Part shown: piece by piece, positions 1 to 5,544 of the stretch | Layout of the letters: the number at the start of each line of letters is the position of its first letter | How positions within the stretch are numbered: position 1 is the first letter of the stretch | Source: Candidatus Rifleibacteriota bacterium | Lineage (GTDB): Bacteria; UBP17; UBA6191; JACPRK01 | Assembly (NCBI GenBank): GCA_016213865.1 | Contig: JACQZL010000012.1 | Location: 1-5,557, forward strand | Direction of reading: 5' to 3' | DNA length: 5,557 nucleotides | Notes under the pieces: model-generated | Seen by the model: only the letters and a program-made list of their open reading frames with translations | Told to the model about the DNA's origin: nothing | Databases searched by the model: none | Program-made: the position numbers and the translations under genes

Positions 1-1
1 A

Positions 2-25
2 TCCACCCGGCCCGTTCCGGGTGGA
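2..25. terminator. Inverted repeat at left edge, possible terminator of an upstream gene
   Basis: A perfect 9-bp stem (TCCACCCGG with CCGGGTGGA) encloses the 6-nt loop CCCGTT. It sits about 40 nt before the first gene and could end the transcript of a gene lying to the left of the window. No T-run follows on the + strand, so a classical intrinsic terminator is not shown. It could instead be part of a leader or an intergenic repeat. Confidence 0.35.
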
Positions 26-26
26 C

Positions 27-41
27 CGATCTCAGAGATCG
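27..41. promoter_or_regulatory. Short perfect palindrome before the first gene
   Basis: CGATCTC-A-GAGATCG is a 7-bp perfect inverted repeat around a single central A. It lies between the edge hairpin and the Shine-Dalgarno site of the first gene. This symmetry suits a dimeric DNA-binding protein better than an RNA hairpin, because a stem with a 1-nt loop cannot close fully. No convincing -35/-10 pair is visible beside it. An operator role is a guess, and a palindrome this short can arise by chance. Confidence 0.2.
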
Positions 42-63
42 ATTAGAAAGGAGAAAAGGCCTC

Positions 64-840
64 ATGTCGATGAAGTCTGCCGCAATCGTGATGGCGGCAC
101 TGCTGTTCGCCTTCGGGGCGGTGAGTGCGGAGCCGTTGTTGCCCCAGTACAAGTTCGAAAAGGGACAGCCTCTCCACTACCGGCTCGAGATGACGAGCAA
201 CATGACCTTCACGATGCCGGACGGCCAGAAGGAAGAGAAGTCCATGACCAGCTCGATGGATCTGGCCCAGGAGCTGATCGAGGCGAAGGCCGACGGCAGC
301 TACCGCGTGTCGGTCACCATCGAGAATGCCAAGCAGGTCGAGAACGGCCAGGAGAAGCCGTTCCCCGCGATGCCTGGCCCCCAGCTGATGACGATGCTGC
401 CGAGCGGCAAGGTCATCGACGCCCAGGGCCCCGAGCCCGGGCCTGCCGGCCAGACCCAGATGGTGTTCCCTTCCAAGCCCATCAACGAGGGCGAGAGCTG
501 GGAACAGGTCGGCCGCATCCAGCAGCCGATTCCGATGGAGACCACCACCAAGTACACCCTCGACAAGGCCTCCACTGCCTTCCCGGGCGGCGGCAAGTCT
601 TCCCTGATCCGGAGCGACATGGCCATCAACTCCAAGAAGGGTGAGGGCGGCGAGCAGGTCAGCAGCAGCACCAAGGGCGAGCTGTGGTTCGACTCCGAGA
701 AGGGCCGCATGCTTCGCAGCAAGGCGGTCTCGAACTTCAAGTTCGATCTGCCCATCCAGGTGCCGGGCATGCCCACCGCTCAGGTGGTCCGAGCCAACCT
801 CGACCTGGATCTCAACATCGAGTTCGTCAAGGGCAAGTGA
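64..840 (+). CDS. Exported protein of unknown function, paralogue of the next gene
   Basis: This 258-residue protein has a typical Sec signal peptide: Lys4, a hydrophobic stretch at about residues 6-19, and a likely cleavage site after Val-Ser-Ala22. The start ATG at 64 follows AAAGGAG (47-53) at good spacing; an in-frame ATG at 70 is a weaker alternative. The mature protein begins with a QYKF-K-G-PL-Y motif. It also contains EGESWEQ (142-148), LWFD (207-210), FKFDLP (225-230) and a C-terminal NLDLDLN segment. The polar, strand-forming pattern without further membrane segments suggests a soluble periplasmic or envelope beta-rich protein. No catalytic motif is visible and there is only the signal region for membrane contact. 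It resembles domains of unknown function such as DUF6263, but this is a tentative recollection. It lies 44 nt upstream of its paralogue and is probably co-transcribed with it. Confidence 0.88.
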   Translation: MSMKSAAIVMAALLFAFGAVSAEPLLPQYKFEKGQPLHYRLEMTSNMTFTMPDGQKEEKSMTSSMDLAQELIEAKADGSYRVSVTIENAKQVENGQEKPFPAMPGPQLMTMLPSGKVIDAQGPEPGPAGQTQMVFPSKPINEGESWEQVGRIQQPIPMETTTKYTLDKASTAFPGGGKSSLIRSDMAINSKKGEGGEQVSSSTKGELWFDSEKGRMLRSKAVSNFKFDLPIQVPGMPTAQVVRANLDLDLNIEFVKGK

Positions 841-865
841 GGCCAGGGGTCGGCGTCCGCCGGCC

Positions 866-872
866 AGGAGGT
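866..872 (+). promoter_or_regulatory. Shine-Dalgarno site fixing the start of the second exported protein
   Basis: AGGAGGT lies 12 nt before the ATG at 885. It selects this start over more upstream in-frame possibilities, which would overlap the preceding gene and add an arginine-rich, non-secretory extension. From ATG 885 the protein begins directly with a signal peptide. Confidence 0.75.
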
Positions 873-884
873 CCAGTTACAACC

Positions 885-1721
885 ATGAAGCCGACGATTT
901 TTCGGCTCGTTCGACATACCCTGCCGGTGCTCTTCCTGTGCAGCACGGTGATGGCGGCGCAGCCCGTCCTTCTCCAGTACAAGTTCGGGAAGGACTCTCC
1001 CCTGAAGTACAAGCTGGTGATGAAGAGCCGGGCCAGCTTCTCGATGCCGGATGGGGCCGTCGAGAACCAGAACATGACGAGCGCGATGGAACTCGAGCAA
1101 GAACTGATCGAGAAGAACGCCGATGGCAACTACCGCCTCAGCGTCTCCATCCTCAATGCCAGCCAGACCGTCAACGGCCAGGCCCGGCAGATTCCGGTTG
1201 CCGCCGGCCACACCCAGGTCATCACGATGAAGCCGAGCGGCGAGGTCATCGACGACCCCAAGTCCGCCCCCGCTGCGACCACGCAGCTCCAGATGGTCTT
1301 CCCCACGAAGGCTGTCGCCGAAGGCGAATCCTGGGAACAGAAGAGCCACATCTCGGAGCCCATCCCTCTCGAGACCGCGACCCGCTATACCCTCGACAAG
1401 CTCGAGGCGACCTACCCGGGCTACGGCAAGACGACCCTCATCCGTTCCTCCATGGGTATCGAAAACGAGAAGATCCCAACGGGCGAACGGGTCAACTCCA
1501 CCACCAAGGGCAACCTGTGGTTCGACAACGCCAAGGGCTGCATCGTGCGCAGCAAGGCCGCGTCGAGCTTCAAGTTCGACCTGCCCGTCAATATCCCCGG
1601 CGTGATCAACTCGACCGTCAAGGTCAACCTCGACCTCGACATCGAGATCCAGCTCGCTACCCTGGGTGCTCCCCAGGAGCCCGAGCCCGCCCAGGACAAG
1701 GGCAAGCCCGAACAGAAGTAA
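885..1721 (+). CDS. Exported protein of unknown function, second copy of the tandem pair
   Basis: This 278-residue protein has a signal peptide: Lys2, Arg7 and Arg10, then a hydrophobic core at about residues 13-24, with cleavage probably after Ala24 or Ala25. The mature part aligns with the preceding gene product almost without gaps, and about half of the residues are identical by eye. Shared blocks are QYKF (31-34), MPDG, NADG/KADG-YR, EGESWEQ (146-152), YTLDK, LWFD (211-214), RSKA and FKFDLP, and NLDLD near the end. This copy differs in having a charged, proline-rich C-terminal tail (about residues 258-278, with EPEPAQDKGKPEQK), which looks disordered. It also has one mature-region cysteine (Cys219). 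Function is unknown. A soluble periplasmic or envelope location is inferred from the signal peptide and the lack of membrane segments. The gene is followed 21 nt later by a strong hairpin, so the two copies look like a two-gene operon created by tandem duplication. Confidence 0.88.
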   Translation: MKPTIFRLVRHTLPVLFLCSTVMAAQPVLLQYKFGKDSPLKYKLVMKSRASFSMPDGAVENQNMTSAMELEQELIEKNADGNYRLSVSILNASQTVNGQARQIPVAAGHTQVITMKPSGEVIDDPKSAPAATTQLQMVFPTKAVAEGESWEQKSHISEPIPLETATRYTLDKLEATYPGYGKTTLIRSSMGIENEKIPTGERVNSTTKGNLWFDNAKGCIVRSKAASSFKFDLPVNIPGVINSTVKVNLDLDIEIQLATLGAPQEPEPAQDKGKPEQK

Positions 1722-1742
1722 GCTTCTCCGGATATCTCCTTT

Positions 1743-1789
1743 CACGGGCAGGTCAGCTCCTCGCGGGCGACCTGCCCGTGTTGTCGTCT
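1743..1789 (+). terminator. Strong hairpin terminator after the exported-protein pair
   Basis: A perfect 12-bp stem (CACGGGCAGGTC at 1743-1754 with GACCTGCCCGTG at 1769-1780) encloses a 14-nt loop. It is followed by the moderately T-rich TTGTCGTCT. The position, 21 nt after the stop codon, fits an intrinsic terminator. The broken T-tract means termination may be partial, so some transcripts may read through into the pilin genes 53 nt further on. Confidence 0.7.
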
Positions 1790-1794
1790 GCGCC

Positions 1795-1828
1795 AGGAGG
1801 CTCCAGCTTCCCGGTGTTTCTGGTGTAA
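1795..1828 (+). promoter_or_regulatory. Shine-Dalgarno-like AGGAGG with a four-codon reading frame ahead of the pilin gene
   Basis: A perfect AGGAGG (1795-1800) lies 32 nt before the ATG of the next gene, too far to serve it directly. It is 13 nt before a GTG (1814) that opens the tiny frame GTG TTT CTG GTG TAA. That frame stops at 1828, 4 nt before the pilin ATG, so a leader peptide coupling translation into the pilin gene is possible. No better ribosome binding site is visible for ATG 1833. Chance occurrence in a purine-rich patch is equally possible. Confidence 0.2.
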
Positions 1829-1832
1829 TCTG

Positions 1833-2312
1833 ATGGCAGCGATGGCCCGTTTCAGTGCCAGAACCTCGCGGCGCCGGGGGGCGCGGTTCCCCAGCGGCGG
1901 GTTCAGCATTGTCGAGATCTTAATGGCGGTGACCATCTTCTCGTTCGCCATCCTGCCCCTCGCGCTCTTCATGCGCACCGGTTCGAAGACGGTCGAGGGC
2001 ACCCGCGACCTGGCGGGCGCCGTCTTCCTCGCTCAGAAGACGGTCGAGCAGTGCCGCAGCTATCCCTACGAGCTGCTCCACCGCGAGCCGAGCGAGCCGG
2101 CCGGCGAGGAGACCGCCGAGCAGGCCATCCAGCGCGAGAACACCTTCAAGCTGGGCCGCATCACCTACACGCGCCAGATCGCCATCCGGCCGGTGGCCGC
2201 GGGAGTCGGCTTCGAGGGCCGCCTCCTCCACCTCAAGATCACCTGGCAGCCCAGACCCGACGACAAACCCCTGGAGTACGAGACTTGGACCGTCCTCGCC
2301 CCCGCAAAGTAG
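1833..2312 (+). CDS. Minor pilin/pseudopilin, PilV/GspI-like
   Basis: This 159-residue protein is built like a type IV prepilin. It has an arginine-rich leader of 23 residues, then the prepilin peptidase site Gly23^Phe24-Ser-Ile-Val-Glu28. The invariant Glu is at +5 of the mature protein. A hydrophobic helix (about 24-46) precedes a small polar domain. After the helix, LAGAVFLAQKTVEQCRSYPY resembles the A-x-x-LAQ-x-x-xE segment common in PilV/GspI proteins. It should be processed and N-methylated by a PilD-type peptidase and packed into a pilus or pseudopilus, probably in its tip complex. The first position in the V/I-W/J-X/K gene order supports the class. ATG 1833 lacks a close Shine-Dalgarno site; ATG 1842 (Met4) is an alternative with the same problem. 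The family is sure; PilV versus GspI cannot be settled without neighbouring assembly genes. Confidence 0.88.
   Translation: MAAMARFSARTSRRRGARFPSGGFSIVEILMAVTIFSFAILPLALFMRTGSKTVEGTRDLAGAVFLAQKTVEQCRSYPYELLHREPSEPAGEETAEQAIQRENTFKLGRITYTRQIAIRPVAAGVGFEGRLLHLKITWQPRPDDKPLEYETWTVLAPAK
2273..2276 (+). promoter_or_regulatory. Ribosome binding site supporting the TTG start at 2285
   Basis: GGAG lies 8 nt before TTG 2285, inside the end of the preceding pilin gene. There is no ATG, GTG or TTG in frame between 2288 and the prepilin cleavage site at 2342. This TTG is therefore the nearest usable start and gives a leader of normal prepilin length (20 residues). Confidence 0.55.
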
Positions 2313-2974
2313 GCCCGGTTTCCCGGGCGCGCTCGCTCGACGGTTTCACCGTGATCGAGATCTCGGTCGCGGGCTTCATCCTCGCGCTCATCTTCCTGAT
2401 GGGGTTCACCTTCTTCGGCGGCGAGCAGCGGCAGCTGGCCAACCTCACCGAAGCGCTCGACATCAACGCGACGATCGAGTCGGCGTTCACCCAGCTCTCC
2501 CGCGATGTCCGGGCCTCTTCCGAGGTCGTCCAGCCCGGCCTCATCGAGGTCAAGGACGCGCCTCCGCCCTTCGAGTACGAGAAGAACAGCGGCTGCCTGC
2601 TCGTCCAGGCGGTGATGGACTACAAGACCCAGCCCGCCACCAAGCTCACCTCCCACGTTCGCTATTACCTCGACGATCCGGTCGAGGTGGCCGATCTCGA
2701 CGGCGGCGAAAAGGCGGTCACCTACAGTCTCTACCGCCAGGTCAACGGCCAGCCACCCGAGGCCGAGAACAAGCCCTTGCTCTCCGGCATCCAGGAACTG
2801 ACGTTCTACCGCACCAAGCAGGTGCCGGGAGCGCCGCCGCCCAACGGCACCGGCTACTACGTGCTCCACCTGCGGATGAAGGTCTGCGCGATCCGGCGCA
2901 GCGGCAGCCGCACCGCCTTCCGCGGCTACGCGGCCGAGATGGACACGATGGTCAAGTTGAGGGGCAGTCTTTGA
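2285..2974 (+). CDS. Minor pilin/pseudopilin, PilW/GspJ-like
   Basis: Read from TTG 2285, this is a 229-residue prepilin. The basic leader (Arg3, Arg5, Arg7, Lys8, Arg14, Arg16) ends at Gly20, followed by Phe21-Thr-Val-Ile-Glu25 with Glu at +5. A hydrophobic helix (about 21-43) follows. Then come an amphipathic continuation and an FTQLSRDVRAS segment typical of PilW/GspJ proteins. The C-terminal domain is polar and probably beta-rich, and contains YRQVNGQ and LTFYRTKQ strands. It is expected to form a heteromeric tip or priming complex with the flanking two products after processing by prepilin peptidase. The start overlaps the preceding gene by 28 nt and the stop overlaps the next start by 4 nt, which implies translational coupling. 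The family assignment is firm. The exact start is inferred, because only a non-ATG codon fits. Confidence 0.85.
   Translation: MDRPRPRKVGPVSRARSLDGFTVIEISVAGFILALIFLMGFTFFGGEQRQLANLTEALDINATIESAFTQLSRDVRASSEVVQPGLIEVKDAPPPFEYEKNSGCLLVQAVMDYKTQPATKLTSHVRYYLDDPVEVADLDGGEKAVTYSLYRQVNGQPPEAENKPLLSGIQELTFYRTKQVPGAPPPNGTGYYVLHLRMKVCAIRRSGSRTAFRGYAAEMDTMVKLRGSL
2959..2964 (+). promoter_or_regulatory. Ribosome binding site supporting the TTG start at 2971
   Basis: GAGGGG ends 6 nt before TTG 2971. That TTG overlaps the TGA of the preceding gene in the sequence TTGA (2971-2974), the TTG version of the common ATGA stop-start overlap. Together they make TTG 2971 a credible start. Confidence 0.55.
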
Positions 2975-5436
2975 CGGAGGCTCGGCGGACACCCGGCCGC
3001 ACTCGAGACCGGAACTCCCGGCGGGGGATCGCCTTGCCGATCATCGTGGCGATCGTCTTCCTCCTGGCGACCCTCATCATGGCGTTCAGCCAGTACTCGG
3101 CGTCCCGCATGCGCGCGACGGGCGCCGTCCTCAACGGCTTCAGCGCCCTGGCCGCGGCGGAGGCCGGCCTCAACTGCGTGCTGATGGAGATGCGCAACAG
3201 TCAAGGTTGGCTCACTCACGAGATGGAACTCAGCTCGGCCGGCGAGCTGGAGTGGAAGGATGAACTGACTCGCCCCGTGAGGCTCTCCGGCGACAGCGAC
3301 ATCTCGGTCGAGAACACCCCCAGGGGCACCTATCGCGGTAGTCTCGGCAGCGGTGTCTTCGCCACCGAGTTCCGCGTCAGAGTCGGTCGCGTGCCCCTGC
3401 AGGACGACCCCGGCACCCCCTCGGTCGACGAGGCCAGCCGCTATGTCCGCATCGAGAGCATCGGCAAGAAGAAGGACCCGACCGGCAAGCTCGATCGCTA
3501 CACCAAGATCGCCGTCATCGCCGAGGTGTCCAACTTCACCGAGTACGTGACGTGGGACGGCGAGAAGGTCGTGCTCGGGATGGGCTCCCACAACGACGCC
3601 CACCACTCCAACGTCTTCGCCGACGGCCGCCTCTACGGTCACCAGGCCGTGAACCTGGGGAACATCGAGAGGAACGGCACTCTCCAGAAGTTCGTCAATC
3701 TCGACTGCATCCGCACGGCCGGCACCCTGGAGTTCAAGGACGCCTATCAGGTGACCTTCCAGAAACCCAAGGCGACGGCCGGCACGCCGGTCGGCATCGA
3801 TTCTTCGAACGACTCCGACGGGCCGTCGGCCCTGGTCACCGCCTCGGGCAACGTCCTCGACGGCGCGCACGGGGGGGGGCTCTCGATTCCCCGGCTCGAC
3901 CAGAAGTTCTATCGAAAGCAGGCCGACGTCGCCGGCATCGACGTCAGCGCGTTGCCCGTCGCCAAGGAGACCCTCCCGCTCTACCCGGGCGAGCTGCCCG
4001 CCGACGTCATCCAGCTCGACTTCGGCCGGGGTGGCTACGACGGCAGCGACGTGCCTCCCGACGACGACCGGGCCCTCGGCAAGGCCTATCCGGCCGACTT
4101 CAACGGCCTCGTCTACTCGTCGAAGCCGCTCTCGATCTGGGGCAATCCCGACCGGGACGTCACGATCTTCTGCGAGGGCGACATCTTCATCAGCGGCGAC
4201 TTCAACATCGCCGCGGGCCATCGCCAGAATTACAAGCCCAAGTTCGAGACGCCCGACGGCACCCCGATCGACGGCACCCCGTTCTACCAGTACCAGCAGG
4301 CCGATGCCGAGAAGTGGCTCGATACGACCACCGGCGAGGTGGTCGACGCCAAGGAGCGGGAGCGCGCCGCCGTGGGGCTCATCTCGCAGGGGCGCATCTG
4401 GTTCGATTACCGGCATCCAGCCCGGTTCCTGGCCAACGAGTTCAAGGGCCTCATCAAGTTCGAGATGCTCTCGCGCATCCTGGGCGACGAGACCAAGGCG
4501 TACGACTGGGTCCGCTACACCGACGCCTCGACGCCCCCGGTCTGCACGCCGCTCGCGGCCTCGGACGTGGTCGCGCCCGGCGCCTCCGGCCAGGACGACC
4601 TGGTGACCGGTCTACAGCTCTACTTCGGCAAGGGAGGCGTGGGCAGCGCGGCGAGCAACCTGCTGGTGACCACCGAGTCCTACGACCTCATCCGCAAAGC
4701 CCTGGTCGACGCCGCCACCGACGGACAGGTCACCCGGGCCGAGCTGGACGGCACCCCCGTCGCGACCGGTGTGCTCGACGTCATCACCGCCCGCCTGGCC
4801 GCCGACGAATCGAAGTGGGCCAACTTCTTCCCGACGTCACCCGATCCCGACTTGAAGGATCTGACTCCGCCCGAGTTGGGCGCTTTCACCGCCCCTCAGC
4901 GCCTCTACAACCTGGTCTACGACGAGCGCACCGCCTCTCTGGCCTCGCACCCGCCCACCGGCAAGTACTCGGACCAGGAGGGGCAGAAGCGCGAGATGAT
5001 GGAGGACGAGCTGTACATGCCCCAGATGAGCATGTACGCGATGCTCTTCATCGCCGCCAAGCGCAACGACGACCCCGCCGAGGGGTCGACCGACGACCCC
5101 CAGAGCATGAACCACCGCTTCGACGACCTGGGCAACGCCCGAGGCCGGAAGGTGCACTACCTGGCCAGCATCGCCGGTCTGGAGGAGATGAAACGCGGGA
5201 GCATCACCAACATCATCACGCCGCTCGTGCAGCGGTTCGTGGGCAGCGAGATCCGGATGGGGCTCGTCGCCAACCACCCGCCGGCCCTGAAGACCGGCAA
5301 CTACTGGCCGCCCCTGCGCCGGCGCATCTACGACCGCACGCCCGCCGCCCACCCGCCTCCGATGATCCCGCAGGCGGTGGAGATCCGCACCTGGGAGCAG
5401 ACAGGCGCCACGAAACAGGACTTCGAGAGCTTCTGA
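2971..5436 (+). CDS. Very large PilX/GspK-like tip subunit of a pilus or pseudopilus
   Basis: This 821-residue protein starts with an arginine-rich leader ending Arg17-Arg18-Gly19, then Ile20-Ala-Leu-Pro-Ile24 and a hydrophobic helix to about residue 39. The +5 position is Ile, not Glu, as is usual for GspK-type tip pseudopilins. Ala61-Ala-Ala-Glu64-Ala-Gly66 after the helix is the AAEAG signature of PilX/GspK N-termini. The rest is polar and probably beta-rich. It has a histidine/asparagine patch with HHSN (211-214) near DGRLYG, and a DVTIFCEGDIFISGDFN strand repeat (396-412). Further on are GRIWFDYRHP, a Met-rich stretch (676-691) and a conserved-looking basic/proline end. The length far exceeds ordinary GspK (around 300) or PilX (around 200), so the extra mass is inferred to be an exposed tip or adhesive domain. 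It is the last gene of the trio, with stop-start overlap TTGA. It holds a nine-G run (codons 301-303). The exact role is unknown. Confidence 0.85.
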   Translation: MTEARRTPGRTRDRNSRRGIALPIIVAIVFLLATLIMAFSQYSASRMRATGAVLNGFSALAAAEAGLNCVLMEMRNSQGWLTHEMELSSAGELEWKDELTRPVRLSGDSDISVENTPRGTYRGSLGSGVFATEFRVRVGRVPLQDDPGTPSVDEASRYVRIESIGKKKDPTGKLDRYTKIAVIAEVSNFTEYVTWDGEKVVLGMGSHNDAHHSNVFADGRLYGHQAVNLGNIERNGTLQKFVNLDCIRTAGTLEFKDAYQVTFQKPKATAGTPVGIDSSNDSDGPSALVTASGNVLDGAHGGGLSIPRLDQKFYRKQADVAGIDVSALPVAKETLPLYPGELPADVIQLDFGRGGYDGSDVPPDDDRALGKAYPADFNGLVYSSKPLSIWGNPDRDVTIFCEGDIFISGDFNIAAGHRQNYKPKFETPDGTPIDGTPFYQYQQADAEKWLDTTTGEVVDAKERERAAVGLISQGRIWFDYRHPARFLANEFKGLIKFEMLSRILGDETKAYDWVRYTDASTPPVCTPLAASDVVAPGASGQDDLVTGLQLYFGKGGVGSAASNLLVTTESYDLIRKALVDAATDGQVTRAELDGTPVATGVLDVITARLAADESKWANFFPTSPDPDLKDLTPPELGAFTAPQRLYNLVYDERTASLASHPPTGKYSDQEGQKREMMEDELYMPQMSMYAMLFIAAKRNDDPAEGSTDDPQSMNHRFDDLGNARGRKVHYLASIAGLEEMKRGSITNIITPLVQRFVGSEIRMGLVANHPPALKTGNYWPPLRRRIYDRTPAAHPPPMIPQAVEIRTWEQTGATKQDFESF
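3871..3879 (+). repeat. G9 homopolymer inside the tip-subunit gene
   Basis: Nine consecutive G residues encode Gly301-Gly302-Gly303, between an acidic/serine-rich segment and an IPRLDQKFY segment. Glycine elsewhere in this gene is mostly GGC, so three GGG codons in a row stand out. The present length keeps the 821-codon frame open. One G fewer moves reading to a frame that stops at 4604-4606. One G more moves it to a frame that stays open to 5447 but with an unrelated arginine-rich sequence. This fits a slippage-prone contingency tract, although a sequencing error in run length cannot be excluded. Confidence 0.75.
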
Positions 5437-5446
5437 GCCGAAGATG

Positions 5447-5544
5447 AGGGGCCTCTCCGGGGACGCTGTCCCCGGACCCCTGCTGGAGCTTCGCTCCAGA
5501 CCTCACCAGGGTGGGAGCCCCACCCTGGACCCGGCAAGGATTGC
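5447..5544. repeat. Tandem triloop-hairpin array downstream of the pilin operon
   Basis: Four perfect inverted repeats follow each other. The first is TCCGGGGAC-gct-GTCCCCGGA (5456-5476), with an outer AGGGG/CCCCT pairing at 5447-5451 and 5477-5481. The second is CTGGAGC-ttc-GCTCCAG (5483-5499) and the third CCAGGGTGGG-agc-CCCACCCTGG (5506-5528). The fourth is a weaker GCAA-gga-TTGC (5534-5544). Every loop is 3 nt and the centres lie 22-26 nt apart. The spacers are alike (CCCCTG, ACCTCA, ACCCG). This organisation suggests a dispersed intergenic repeat rather than a single terminator. It begins 11 nt after the tip-subunit stop codon, so it may also end or protect the operon transcript. No T-run follows. 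Confidence 0.7.

Noticed and set aside
885..950. Possible lipoprotein signal (Cys19) in the second exported protein
   Set aside because: The residues before Cys19 are Leu-Phe-Leu. A lipobox needs a small residue (Gly, Ala or Ser) just before Cys, and a normal Sec cleavage site follows at Ala24/25.
780..1745. Minus-strand open frame of 321 codons opposite the second exported protein
   Set aside because: It is antisense to a gene with a clear signal peptide, Shine-Dalgarno site and paralogue, and its product is a repetitive Leu/Asp/Gly/Arg string with no domain.
641..1828. + strand open frame of 395 codons across both exported-protein genes
   Set aside because: It spans two well-supported genes with signal peptides and the terminator hairpin, and its composition is low-complexity and basic. 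It is a frame shadow.
1781..1832. Sigma-70 promoter for the pilin trio (TGTAAT near 1824)
   Set aside because: The -10-like hexamer has no acceptable -35 at 16-18 nt upstream and would place the start inside or beyond the ATG. A promoter here is not supported.
2926..4416. Long open frame of 496 codons on the minus strand
   Set aside because: It is antisense to two pilin genes with clear prepilin features, has repetitive Val/Gly/Asp/Arg composition typical of GC-rich shadow frames, and shows no recognisable domain.
3552..5447. Long + strand open frame of 631 codons overlapping the tip-subunit gene
   Set aside because: Its arginine/glycine/proline-rich composition is that of a shifted frame in GC-rich DNA. 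It matters only as the frame entered if the G9 run gained one base.
5447..5544. CRISPR array at the right edge
   Set aside because: The units are self-complementary hairpins with different stem sequences. There are no identical direct repeats and no unique spacers of about 30 nt.
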